A DNA stretch of 64,000 bases from Virgibacillus salexigens (GTDB lineage Bacteria > Bacillota > Bacilli > Bacillales > Amphibacillaceae). This document shows positions 39,017 through 46,474 of this stretch, one piece after another. The stretch covers positions 32,168-96,167 of the forward strand of contig NZ_BNEO01000007.1 of NCBI RefSeq assembly GCF_014905415.1. Direction: 5' to 3'. Positions within the stretch are counted from its first letter, which is position 1; the number at the start of each line of letters is the position of its first letter. Under the pieces are notes generated by a model that ran no database searches, was not told the DNA's origin, and was given only the letters and a program-made list of their open reading frames with translations. A program made the position numbers and the translations under genes.

Positions 39017-39877
39017 ATGAGTTCTATACAAGAGTGGGGAAACAAAGTTGATTGGAAAAAAAGGGTTAAAGCTGTTTGCAAACCGTGTTGGGAACTTAAA
39101 TATTGTCCGTATGGACCACTTGTTGAGGAGTTTCCAGTCAAGGAAAAAGAAGATGATCATAAATGTAGAATCTTCGGTCATGATTGTCCGGTTTTCTACG
39201 TAGCTGAACCTTTTACAGAGACCAAAGAACTTAGAGATATTAGCAGAAACATTCCGCGCCCCGTTCAATTTAGAGTATTGAAACGTGATAATCAAATATG
39301 CCGGCAATGTGGACAAGCTGTTCAAGATGAAGAAATAGAATTTGATCACATTATTCCTTTTTCTAAAGGTGGCAGTTCAGATGAAAATAATATAAGACTT
39401 CTCTGCTCAACATGTAATAGAAAAAGAAGTAATAACTTTGAAGATGAATATCTTGTAAGAGATTCAAGAGACCATATCATGAAACCGAGTAATATAGAAA
39501 TTATTGATTTTTTACTGGATCTTATAGATTTTTATCATGAATTTGTTCGTGATAATCAAGAGAAACCTAGTCTTTCTGATTACGATGAATTTACAGATAA
39601 CGACACTGAACTAACAAACGCAATTACTAGTATAGCTAAAGATATAATAATTTTTTTTAAATCTGAAAAGCCAAAAGAAATGAGAAGTAATCTTTTTAAT
39701 GCACTTAAATACAGATGGGGATTTGTTGACAGTTTCTTGTACTCAATAAATGAAGTGTCTTTAAAATTTGAAGTAGATTTAGAAAAAATAATAATTGAAG
39801 AGAAGTACTTTATTCAACTAATTGGGTGGAACATACCATTGAGTAAGGGCAATAAAAAAAAGTGGGAAACAAAATAA
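39017..39877 (+). CDS. HNH endonuclease with N-terminal cysteine-rich domain
   Basis: 286 residues. An N-terminal domain holds CKPCWELKYCPYGPLVEEFP and a second pair in CRIFGHDC (C21, C24, C30, C50, C57), probably a metal site. The HNH core spans about 82-140: CRQC (95-98), FDHIIPFSKGG (D110-H111), N125, and CSTCN (130-134), so zinc and catalytic residues are complete. The C-terminal 140 residues are helical and acidic, with no known motif. The ATG at 39017 follows GGGGAG; upstream codons to 38936 lack a ribosome binding site. With the kinase it forms a two-gene cargo. Confidence 0.88.
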   Translation: MSSIQEWGNKVDWKKRVKAVCKPCWELKYCPYGPLVEEFPVKEKEDDHKCRIFGHDCPVFYVAEPFTETKELRDISRNIPRPVQFRVLKRDNQICRQCGQAVQDEEIEFDHIIPFSKGGSSDENNIRLLCSTCNRKRSNNFEDEYLVRDSRDHIMKPSNIEIIDFLLDLIDFYHEFVRDNQEKPSLSDYDEFTDNDTELTNAITSIAKDIIIFFKSEKPKEMRSNLFNALKYRWGFVDSFLYSINEVSLKFEVDLEKIIIEEKYFIQLIGWNIPLSKGNKKKWETK

Positions 39878-39944
39878 TATCAACTATTTAATTAAAACGC
39901 ACGATTGCGGAATAATAAATGTAACCTTGATCAGAAAATATTAG

Positions 39945-39988
39945 CGAACTTTTCACGAACATTTACCGAACGAACAACGAACAAAATT
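39945..39988. repeat. Four CGAAC repeats phased at 11 bp
   Basis: CGAAC occurs at 39945, 39956, 39967 and 39978, exactly one helical turn apart, with an extra copy at 39971. Protein-binding iterons of this kind occur at replication origins, transfer origins and recombinase arm sites. It lies between the cargo and the transfer genes. Confidence 0.7.
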
Positions 39989-40019
39989 TCATAAAAGCGG
40001 TGTTAAAGTATTAGTATCA

Positions 40020-40036
40020 GGAAGTTTCGGACTTCC
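40020..40036. repeat. Short hairpin before the transfer-gene terminator
   Basis: GGAAGT and ACTTCC pair around a 5-nt loop, 9 nt before a terminator-like stem. Confidence 0.5.
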
Positions 40037-40044
40037 GATGATGA

Positions 40045-40077
40045 ACTCTTTTCTTTTGCGAGAAAAGGGTTTTTATT
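40045..40077 (+). terminator. Terminator-like hairpin ahead of the transfer module
   Basis: CTTTTCT pairs with AGAAAAG around TTTGCG, followed by GGTTTTTATTTT. It may terminate HNH transcription or attenuate the transfer operon that begins 28 nt later. Confidence 0.75.
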
Positions 40078-40104
40078 TTGCTCTATTTTAGGAGGTGAAA
40101 TGAA

Positions 40105-40386
40105 TTGTCTAATTTTACACAGCAGGGAAATCAAGAAGCGAAAACATTAAAAGGAAACGAGGATAAGAAAAATAAGCCTGATGCGCCAAATAAAGCTTCA
40201 AGGCCAAAAAAGAAGAAGCCAGCGAAACCAGCCAGCTTTAAAGAATTTGAAGCATTGGCAATCGAAATTGTTGAAGCGAATGGCGGCTCCTATTACGAAT
40301 GGCTTCATAAGCAGCATCAGGAAATTATCTTGAATTTTAATGTTCATAATCAAAAACAAATAAAAGAGGTAGCAAAACAATCTTAA
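40105..40386 (+). CDS. Small lysine-rich hypothetical protein of the transfer module
   Basis: 93 residues from a TTG behind GGAGGT (an ATG at 40100 is out of frame). The first 50 residues are basic and proline-rich (KASRPKKKKPAKPASF), the rest helical. It may bind DNA or be cytoplasmic; the family is unknown to me. It is the first gene of the conjugation-type operon. Confidence 0.65.
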   Translation: MSNFTQQGNQEAKTLKGNEDKKNKPDAPNKASRPKKKKPAKPASFKEFEALAIEIVEANGGSYYEWLHKQHQEIILNFNVHNQKQIKEVAKQS

Positions 40387-40420
40387 AAACAGCTATTTAA
40401 AGGAAAGGGGTTGAGAATCT

Positions 40421-40654
40421 ATGCAGGATGCAATTCAAACAATCACAAATATCACGGACGGCATTAAACCAATTGCACCAGTTCTTGCTGGACTGGTGCT
40501 TGTTGTCATTGGTCTGCTTTGGACTTTTGCAAAAGATCCTCAAAAGAAAGAGATGTATACCGGATGGATGGTTAATGTTGCTATCGGTTTTGGTATTGTT
40601 TACTTGGCAGCAAGCCTTGTCAGCTGGCTTGGTGGTCGTGTCGTCGGGTTTTAA
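40421..40654 (+). CDS. TcpD-like conjugation membrane protein
   Basis: 77 residues with two membrane helices (about 20-36 and 50-70) joined by a short charged loop (KDPQKKEMYTGW). Size and topology match TcpD/TrbC-type small proteins of Gram-positive type IV secretion systems. It sits where such genes stand in ICEs and plasmids. Confidence 0.7.
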   Translation: MQDAIQTITNITDGIKPIAPVLAGLVLVVIGLLWTFAKDPQKKEMYTGWMVNVAIGFGIVYLAASLVSWLGGRVVGF

Positions 40655-40692
40655 TATAATTTACTCTATTCATTTACCTGGGAGGTGGAGCA

Positions 40693-40872
40693 ATGGCGAA
40701 AGAACATAAGTACTTTGTCAGTTACGTTTATTCCGAAGGGTGGGGGAACATTGATGTTACTTTACCTGAACCGATACAAAATATTGATGATATACGATCT
40801 ATGGAACAAGCGATTGCTGAAAATCAAGAGTTGGATGAATCGGTTTGTGTACAAAATTTCCAAGCATTATAA
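40693..40872 (+). CDS. Small hypothetical protein (59 residues)
   Basis: ATG at 40693 behind GGAGGTGG; reads MAKEHKYFVSYVYSEGWGNI and ends CVQNFQAL. Alpha/beta, acidic, no membrane segment. An alternative frame over the same bases is open but has no ribosome binding site and gives a biased protein. Function unknown. Confidence 0.7.
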   Translation: MAKEHKYFVSYVYSEGWGNIDVTLPEPIQNIDDIRSMEQAIAENQELDESVCVQNFQAL

Positions 40873-40940
40873 GGAAATTATTTTATAGGCTTCTCTTTAT
40901 AATGGGGGAAGCCTACTTTATTTAAATTGGAGGTAGTGCA

Positions 40941-41534
40941 ATGAATACAAAAGAACTTGCAAACAAATATGCTGAGTTACTGGCTGCAAAAGACAAGGTA
41001 ACAATGCACCCTGAGGATAAAGGCTATGAATGGAAATATAATCAATTAAGTACGTTTTATCAAGATGCGGTATTAAAAACAAAATTGCCAAAGGAAAGGT
41101 TAGCTGAAATTGAGAAAGAAGGAGAATTCTTGCATGAACAATACGAAAGAGAACAAGAGGAAGCTAATCAATTTAAAGAAACGTATAAAAATAATGTGCT
41201 AAACAATCTGGAAGGTTCAAAAGAAGAACAAGCCTTCAAAAAAGCCTATAAACATAAGGTATTAGCATTTCTTGATAAGGAGCAGGATGAAAAGCAAGAA
41301 ACAGGAGTGAACAAAGATAAAAGGGATCAACAAATGGAAGCATTTGAATCGAAATATGGTTATGAGAAAGTGTATGCATTGAAAAAGGAAGTATTGGATG
41401 ATATACGTGAAATGAATTTAACGGCTTCACAACGCGAAAGACTGAGAGAAGTAGAACGAGATCTAGAGGACGAAAAGAAAATCAAGCTAGGAAAAAATAA
41501 GAAAAAGGATACAGAAGTTGAGATGGAGATGTGA
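40941..41534 (+). CDS. Coiled-coil hypothetical protein of the transfer module
   Basis: 197 residues, almost wholly helical and very rich in Glu and Lys, with long heptad-like stretches (about 55-130 and 140-195). No signal peptide. The ribosome binding site is GGAGG 9 nt from the ATG. No family recognised. Confidence 0.7.
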   Translation: MNTKELANKYAELLAAKDKVTMHPEDKGYEWKYNQLSTFYQDAVLKTKLPKERLAEIEKEGEFLHEQYEREQEEANQFKETYKNNVLNNLEGSKEEQAFKKAYKHKVLAFLDKEQDEKQETGVNKDKRDQQMEAFESKYGYEKVYALKKEVLDDIREMNLTASQRERLREVERDLEDEKKIKLGKNKKKDTEVEMEM

Positions 41535-41543
41535 GGTGATTAA

Positions 41544-42155
41544 ATGGCATTAAGAACGTTGAAAACCGATAACGCTATTAACTCTTTTACAGCGTTTCAA
41601 AATCGTTTTCGTAAAGTAATGTGTGATTCATCGAAAAGAGACATTCCATTAAAACTAAATGATGAACAGTTAGAAGCCCTTTACAATGCGTTCACGCCTG
41701 TTATTGAAACAAGCATCTATGCAGAAATGGAACATGTGATGAATGCTATACGAACTAGTTTTGATGCTGTGACTGATGGAAAGGATGAAAATATAAAGCC
41801 AGATGCATATATGAGTAATGATAAACATTTTAAAAGGTTCATTACACATATAGTAACGAATTATCAATCATTACAAGCCCAACGGATTAACATAATAATG
41901 GTTTACAATAAAGCGTACCAGAGACTAGAGGATGGTTTGTTTGGGGAAACTTTTGTTAGTGAAAATGGGTTTCAAACAGCGTACGAGCTTCATAACCAAT
42001 TAATCCAAGCATTTCATGATGGCTACCATGACTTATTGTTTGAAGGCACAATACTAGATACAGGTAAAAAAATAGAAGAGAAAGTCATTGAGCCGGTTGT
42101 CCAAAGATATGACGTGAAAATGCAGGAGTTGTTAGAAGGTGGTGAAGATGGATAA
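41544..42155 (+). CDS. Hypothetical protein of the transfer module
   Basis: 203 residues, mostly helical and soluble (MALRTLKTDNAINSFTAFQN). It overlaps the primase gene by 8 nt, so the two are probably translated together. No motif recognised. Confidence 0.7.
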   Translation: MALRTLKTDNAINSFTAFQNRFRKVMCDSSKRDIPLKLNDEQLEALYNAFTPVIETSIYAEMEHVMNAIRTSFDAVTDGKDENIKPDAYMSNDKHFKRFITHIVTNYQSLQAQRINIIMVYNKAYQRLEDGLFGETFVSENGFQTAYELHNQLIQAFHDGYHDLLFEGTILDTGKKIEEKVIEPVVQRYDVKMQELLEGGEDG

Positions 42156-43182
42156 ACAAGACTTGTACAAAAAATTGGTTTATCAAAATATTGAGGATGC
42201 GCTATCTGAGTTGAATGCAGAAGATAAAGGACGATATTATATCTGTAATTGTCCTGAATGCAATGAACATGAGGCGTTCATATACAAGAACAATACAAAC
42301 TTTATTCAATGCAACCGTGAGAATCATTGTGGTGAACGGATGTTATTGCAATTTCATGAGAAAGAGAATGTACATCCCGAAAGAGAAAAGATACAAAAAA
42401 ACTTTCCAAGCCTTTCAGATGACCAAAAAGAATCACTAACTTGGTCGATGAGGCTTTTTTCTTTTGCAAAAACAGGAACAAAAAGTGAAGTCCTGGATAA
42501 TGGCTACCGTGGTTTATCAAAGGAAAACGCTAGGAAACATATTGTAGACTTACAAAATGAACAGGTGACAAGTTACTTTTTTAACAAAACAAGCAGCTTG
42601 TTAGGAAAAGATTACTCTAAAAATAGTTGGGTGTGCAAACGAAATTTAGTTTTTCCTCTATATGATGAAAACAATATTTTGAATCGAGTGTTGCTTCGGT
42701 CTAGTTTGGATCCAACACTGGAACCCAAAGAAATACAGTTAATCATGAATCCTTCCAAAGAAACGAGGGATTTTTTTATGGAGATTCCAGATAAGGCGAA
42801 GATGGTTGTATTTAGTGAGTCGTTGCTGGATGCTCTTTCTTTTCGTGAAATAGATCCAAATTGTGGTTTTGTAGCATTAACAGGTGCTTCTAAAACACGG
42901 CAGGTGCAAGCATATATTAAGGAGAAAAAAGGCGCGTTTACAGATAAACATATTCTAATGGCAATGGATGATGATAAGGCAGGTTGGAAGGCAGCACAAA
43001 AACTGGTTGACACAATGAGAAAAGAGGGCTTAGAGGAAAATATCTCGATGTTCCGTTATAGCGACGGTTTTAAAGATGCCAATGAATTTTTACAAGGCAA
43101 CAGAACGCAATTTGCAAAAAGATATTTACAAGATACCAAACAATTGCATCGGACAAAACAAATTCAACATGAAATGTCATAA
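42148..43182 (+). CDS. CHC2 zinc-finger / Toprim DNA primase-like protein
   Basis: 344 residues. N-terminal zinc finger with C33, C35, C38, C55 and C61 (CNCPEC ... CNRENHC), as in CHC2 primases. Residues ~215-320 hold a Toprim domain: the glutamate motif VVFSESLLDAL and the DxD-type HILMAMDDDKAGWKAA. No helicase domain follows. Such proteins prime the incoming strand after conjugation or plasmid-like replication. The ATG at 42148 follows AAGGTGG. Confidence 0.85.
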   Translation: MDKQDLYKKLVYQNIEDALSELNAEDKGRYYICNCPECNEHEAFIYKNNTNFIQCNRENHCGERMLLQFHEKENVHPEREKIQKNFPSLSDDQKESLTWSMRLFSFAKTGTKSEVLDNGYRGLSKENARKHIVDLQNEQVTSYFFNKTSSLLGKDYSKNSWVCKRNLVFPLYDENNILNRVLLRSSLDPTLEPKEIQLIMNPSKETRDFFMEIPDKAKMVVFSESLLDALSFREIDPNCGFVALTGASKTRQVQAYIKEKKGAFTDKHILMAMDDDKAGWKAAQKLVDTMRKEGLEENISMFRYSDGFKDANEFLQGNRTQFAKRYLQDTKQLHRTKQIQHEMS

Positions 43183-43220
43183 AGCATTCCGTTTGGTGCA
43201 TGCATAGGAGGGAGCTGTTT

Positions 43221-43457
43221 ATGTATTCCAATGATAAAAGATCATTAACAGAACGTTTAAGCAACTGGAAAATGATGAGTTTATTTACCGTTTGTATCAC
43301 TGTTATAGGCTTTTTCGTTGGCAATTTCCTACTGCACTTTTTGCAGCAAGTACTATATTTGGTGGAAGGTTTTGCAACGAATCCTGAAGAGGTGAATTTC
43401 CATACGTTCTCTGTTGATTGGCACTACTTCTTCATTTTCCAGCGGCATAAAGGGGCT
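43221..43457 (+). pseudogene. Truncated conjugation membrane/coupling protein, N-terminal part
   Basis: ATG at 43221 behind AGGAGGGA. The first ~74 residues (LTERLSNWKMMSLFTVCITV, then a second hydrophobic stretch to WHYFFIFQ) look like the N-terminal membrane part of a VirD4/TraG-type coupling protein. After FIFQ the sequence changes to another gene, so about 90 percent of the coupling protein is lost. The assignment to VirD4 is an inference from position and topology. Confidence 0.6.
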
Positions 43458-43616
43458 ATGAATATGTTGAGTTATTATAGTAATCTTTCTTCAGAGGTAT
43501 ACGATATAGATAAATACATTGGTCTTTCATTTGATGATGTGGAATTTTATAGTGACAGATTAGCTTCCTGTAAGGGGGAAAATCGTGAGCCGGGAGTTGG
43601 GACGGGTCGAGTGTAA
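43458..43616 (+). pseudogene. Methyltransferase fragment fused to the element
   Basis: From ATG 43458 (behind AAAGGGG) it reads MNMLSYYSNLSSEVYDIDKY, then FDDVEFYSDRL and EPGVGTGRV, the N-terminus through motif I of a class I SAM methyltransferase. It stops immediately after motif I, losing the catalytic core. It is in frame with the truncated membrane protein upstream, giving a 131-codon chimeric frame. Confidence 0.7.
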
Positions 43617-43852
43617 TCGGAATTTTATTTTACGGCCTACTTGTTGCTTTTAGAGGTGTTATATTATCTCTTCGATATAATGGTCATTTTATTGAAGAAA
43701 GAAGGGGAATAGAAGGGGATGTTTCTATATAATGCATGTTGCGATTTAAGAGGGATTTTAATATCGATACCTTACGTCAACTAGTCTTTCTTCATCGCTA
43801 TCACTGATGTAAGCAATGTATGCGAACCTATTTAAAAATTCTGCAAAAGCTA
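43617..43852. other. Gene-poor scar right of the element
   Basis: Contains a 41-codon open stretch at 43607-43732 with one hydrophobic helix (SSVIGILFYGLLVAFRGVIL) and no start or ribosome binding site. Probably debris of a deleted gene. Confidence 0.5.
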
Positions 43853-43879
43853 TTGACAAAGCTGGGAAGCTCCTATAAA
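43853..43879 (+). promoter_or_regulatory. Promoter ahead of the S-box riboswitch
   Basis: TTGACA at 43853-43858 and TATAAA at 43874-43879 (15 bp) or TAAAGT at 43876 (17 bp). Confidence 0.6.
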
Positions 43880-43913
43880 GTGATTATTAAATTAAAATGA
43901 TATACAATTATTT

Positions 43914-44018
43914 CCTTATAAAGAGTCGGGGGAGGAATCTGGTCTTTTGATCCCGCAGCAACCTCATGTTAGAGATGAAGGTGCTAAGTCCAGCAGACAA
44001 ATTGTCTGGAAGATGAGG
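43914..44018 (+). ncRNA. SAM-I (S-box) riboswitch aptamer
   Basis: Core blocks match the S-box: GAGG...CTGGTC...GATCCCGCAGCAACC, then AAGGTGCTAAGTCCAGCAGA and TCTGGAAGATGAG. P1 forms between CCTTAT (43914-43919) and ATGAGG (44013-44018). S-boxes switch genes of sulfur and methionine metabolism off when S-adenosylmethionine is plentiful. Confidence 0.9.
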
Positions 44019-44032
44019 GTAAATGATCATAC

Positions 44033-44078
44033 CTAAGCCCTTGTCCTTTGAAGGATAAGGGCTTAAAATTTTTTTAAT
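44033..44078 (+). terminator. Riboswitch-controlled terminator
   Basis: TAAGCCCTTGTCC pairs with GGATAAGGGCTTA around TTTGAA and is followed by AAATTTTTTT. The competing antiterminator is visible: GATGAGGG (44012-44019) can pair with CCCTTGTC (44038-44045), which breaks P1 of the aptamer. Confidence 0.9.
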
Positions 44079-44133
44079 TATAAACCATACTATATTGATC
44101 GGAATACTTTAATTAAAAGGAGTGTGTTGCAGC

Positions 44134-45021
44134 TTGAGAAAATTAATCATATTCTCACTCGTTGGTTTTTTTGCCCAATTAATTGATGGATCGTTAGGAA
44201 TGGCATTCGGTTTAACATCCTCGTCTTTACTACTAGCATATGGAGTAGCCCCTGCAATCGCATCAGCTTCCATTCATATGGCGGAGATTGCTACTACAGC
44301 GGCATCGGGGATTTCCCATTATAAATTTGGCAATGTCGATAAAGGAATTGTATTTCGCTTGATGATTCCTGGAATGATAAGTGCGTTTTGTGGGGCAGCT
44401 TTTTTAAGTAGTATACCTGGAGATTTGATTAAGCCTTATATTTCTGGCTTCTTGCTTCTCTTAGGGATATATATCCTCTTCCGTTTTTTAATAATAAAGA
44501 CAGATACGGGATCGAATGGGAAGCATCGGCAATTGAAGCATCGTTTTTTATATCCTCTTGCTATGATTGCGGGTTTTTTTGATTCCGTAGGTGGTGGTGG
44601 CTGGGGGCCAATAAATACCCCTGTGCTCCTTTCCCGAAAAGGAGCAGTGCCTCGTAAGGTAATTGGTACGGTGGATACAAGCGAATTTGGTATTACTATT
44701 TCTGCTACGTTAGGCTTTGTAATGTTTTTAGGATGGGAGCAGATTAATTGGATTTGGGTGTTAGCGTTTGTCATTGGTGGCGTATTTGCAGCACCACTTG
44801 CTGCTTGGCTTGTTCGGAAAATCCCATCCTTTATCCTTGGCGTATTAGTAGGAGGTTTTATTATTCTAACAAATGCCAATACGATATTAACAGAGATAGC
44901 TGTTGCTTCTAATATAACTACAATTATTTATGCAATAATGATTATCGGTTGGATTATTTCGATTGTTACGGTGGTTCGAAGAAATAGCAAATCAGCCAAT
45001 CAATTCCAAAATGTGGGATAG
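44134..45021 (+). CDS. TauE/SafE-family permease under S-box control
   Basis: 295 residues, about eight membrane helices; repeat motifs LIDGSLGMAFGLTSSSLLLA and FFDSVGGGGWGPINTPVLLS. Start is the TTG at 44134, 11 nt after AAAAGGAG; the GTG at 44122 overlaps it. SAM control means expression under sulfur or methionine starvation, which points to uptake of a sulfur compound rather than export, unlike the TauE at 28591. The substrate is unknown. Confidence 0.88.
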   Translation: MRKLIIFSLVGFFAQLIDGSLGMAFGLTSSSLLLAYGVAPAIASASIHMAEIATTAASGISHYKFGNVDKGIVFRLMIPGMISAFCGAAFLSSIPGDLIKPYISGFLLLLGIYILFRFLIIKTDTGSNGKHRQLKHRFLYPLAMIAGFFDSVGGGGWGPINTPVLLSRKGAVPRKVIGTVDTSEFGITISATLGFVMFLGWEQINWIWVLAFVIGGVFAAPLAAWLVRKIPSFILGVLVGGFIILTNANTILTEIAVASNITTIIYAIMIIGWIISIVTVVRRNSKSANQFQNVG

Positions 45022-45027
45022 CAACCA

Positions 45028-45062
45028 AGATACCCACCGAGTAGGTTTTGGCGGGTATCTTA
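45028..45062. terminator. Convergent hairpin between permease and DinB genes
   Basis: AAGATACCC pairs with GGGTATCTT around a 17-nt loop; T-tracts are weak on both sides. Confidence 0.5.
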
Positions 45063-45518
45063 GTTTATTCCTCTTCCATCATTCCATAAGTGAAACTGTT
45101 TTCTAATGTGAACAATTTGTCCAATATGGTATGCGTTATGCATGGTTATATGCGCAATGGTTTCTTCCCAGTCATGGAGGTGTATCGATTCTTTCACTAC
45201 GCTTTCCCATTCGGAGTATAGGCTGTCGATTTTTAAAAGCGCTGCATCCCAGGAATGATTTTCATTATTATGAAACGTTTCCTTGATTGTTTGTAATGGA
45301 TGATCCTTGTCCTCCATTTGTTTAAAGCGGTTTAGATGTTTCTCGTTGTAGTAAATTAAATGATTGATAATCTCCCGAATACTATTGGTTTCATCCATGC
45401 TTATCTTGGAAGCATCTTCTTCTGTCAGGTCCTTCACTGCAGTTTGGAAGGACACAAACCAGCCATCCGTATCATGGACAGCCTTCAGCTGTACTAATAG
45501 TAATTCCTTTGGAGTCAT
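45060..45518 (-). CDS. DinB-superfamily protein
   Basis: 152 residues from the ATG at 45518 behind AAAGGAGG. Four-helix DinB/YfiT-like bundle with putative metal histidines in INHLIYYNEKH and HNAYHIGQIVHIR. Members include bacillithiol-dependent S-transferases and many uncharacterised proteins; which applies here cannot be told. An upstream open stretch to 45647 codes for a non-family hydrophobic sequence and is excluded. Confidence 0.85.
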   Translation of the reverse strand: MTPKELLLVQLKAVHDTDGWFVSFQTAVKDLTEEDASKISMDETNSIREIINHLIYYNEKHLNRFKQMEDKDHPLQTIKETFHNNENHSWDAALLKIDSLYSEWESVVKESIHLHDWEETIAHITMHNAYHIGQIVHIRKQFHLWNDGRGIN

Positions 45519-45635
45519 TAAACGTACCTCCTTTTTTAGTATCATAACACATATTTGGAAGTTATCGGAAGATTTCAGCAATAGAAGTAGAATGATAAAA
45601 GCAAAGGAGGGGAGAGGAAGCAAAAGGTTACAAAA

Positions 45636-45675
45636 AATGAAAGGCATGAGTCCGATTTGATTGTGAACTCATGCC
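45636..45675 (-). terminator. Terminator of the LysM-3D gene
   Basis: On the minus strand GGCATGAGT pairs with ACTCATGCC and runs into TTTCATTTTTTG. Confidence 0.75.
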
Positions 45676-45713
45676 CAACAAATTTCCTAATCCGTGGAAA
45701 GTTGTACGAAGTA

Positions 45714-46235
45714 TTAATTTACTATTTGAACTGGTAATTCTTTCACTCCAAACTCTAATGCATCATCTAAATCATTCATATAAACATCTAATCTATCTCC
45801 TGTAATTGCTCCACCCCTATCTTCGCAAGTAAATGTTTTGTCAAAATATGGTATGGAAATTTTGGTCCCAAAGGATAAGTCTGGCGGGCAAGCAACCGTT
45901 TGCCCTTCTTGTACTTCAGCACCTGAAGCTGTTATACCATAACCAGGGTCACCTGGTTCTTTCCCCGTTGATTCATAGCCAGCTGTATAGGCTGTTACTG
46001 TATACGTTTCGCCCTTCACATCCGGAATGGTTAGCGTTTGACCAATAAATATTTTATCTGGATCGGTAATAGCAGGATTTGAATTAAGTAGTTCATCCAC
46101 ACTTACATTGTGATCCATTGAAATTTTTGATAGGGCATCTCCCGATTCAACTGTATACTTTCCACTAGCATGTGCTTCGGTAGAAAATAAAAATAAACCT
46201 AAAGTTAGTAATGTTACTAAAGTTATGTACTTCAT
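45714..46235 (-). CDS. LysM and 3D-domain cell wall protein (YocH-like)
   Basis: 173 residues. Signal peptide 1-24 (LVTLLTLGLFLFSTEAHASG), one LysM peptidoglycan-binding domain (about 26-71) and a C-terminal 3D domain with its three aspartates (CEDRGGAITGDRLDVYMND). YocH-type proteins are secreted muralytic enzymes under WalKR control; no WalR site was identified here. Confidence 0.9.
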   Translation of the reverse strand: MKYITLVTLLTLGLFLFSTEAHASGKYTVESGDALSKISMDHNVSVDELLNSNPAITDPDKIFIGQTLTIPDVKGETYTVTAYTAGYESTGKEPGDPGYGITASGAEVQEGQTVACPPDLSFGTKISIPYFDKTFTCEDRGGAITGDRLDVYMNDLDDALEFGVKELPVQIVN

Positions 46236-46470
46236 CTTAATACCTCCATTAATTGTTTTAAAAACTGGAATGTTTTTATATGCTTTCGTATATCAATCTA
46301 CTTTTCCAACGGACTTTAATAGAATTGAAAAATTGTAATCGAATTTTAATAGGGAATGTAGGTTCGGGTATCGATGATAAAAAGAGCTATTCCTAATAAG
46401 TGGTCCCGGTTTAGGTGAAGGTTCTAATTGCGGAAGTTAAGGGAAGGTGGTTATTATTATTTTTACTAAA
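46236..46470. other. Intergenic region upstream of the LysM-3D gene
   Basis: About 235 AT-rich bases that must hold the minus-strand promoter of the gene at 45714. I could not fix its -35 and -10 with confidence, and no coding frame is seen. Confidence 0.4.
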
Positions 46471-46474
46471 AACA

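Larger units (their letters stand above)
31425..43457. mobile_element. Mosaic integrative element, truncated at the right
   Basis: Genes run integrase, ImmA/ImmR (leftward), then rightward: Cro-like regulator, HTH protein, phage replisome organizer, DnaC-like loader, small proteins, ArpU regulator, kinase and HNH cargo, TcpD-like protein, Toprim primase, and the first 79 codons of a conjugation membrane protein. The relaxase, VirB4 and most of the transfer module are missing. I could not find a direct repeat at both ends, so the limits are set by gene content: the integrase terminator on the left and the chimeric junction at 43457 on the right. Confidence 0.75.

Noticed and set aside
39945..39988. 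CRISPR-like array reading of the CGAAC repeats
   Set aside because: Units are 11 bp with a 5-bp core, far too short for repeats and spacers, and no cas genes are present. No CRISPR array was seen anywhere in the window.
40428..40709. 93-codon frame overlapping the TcpD-like gene
   Set aside because: The other frame has a ribosome binding site and two clear membrane helices of the expected topology.
40685..40888. 67-codon frame over the 59-residue gene at 40693
   Set aside because: The frame at 40693 begins 7-8 nt after GGAGGTGG and has balanced composition; this one lacks a suitable start.
43607..43732. 41-codon open stretch with a hydrophobic helix
   Set aside because: No start codon with a ribosome binding site; too short to assign; treated as debris.
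44436..44879. 147-codon antisense frame inside the S-box-controlled permease gene
   Set aside because: Composition (Pro/Lys-rich) is that of a shadow of hydrophobic codons; no ribosome binding site.
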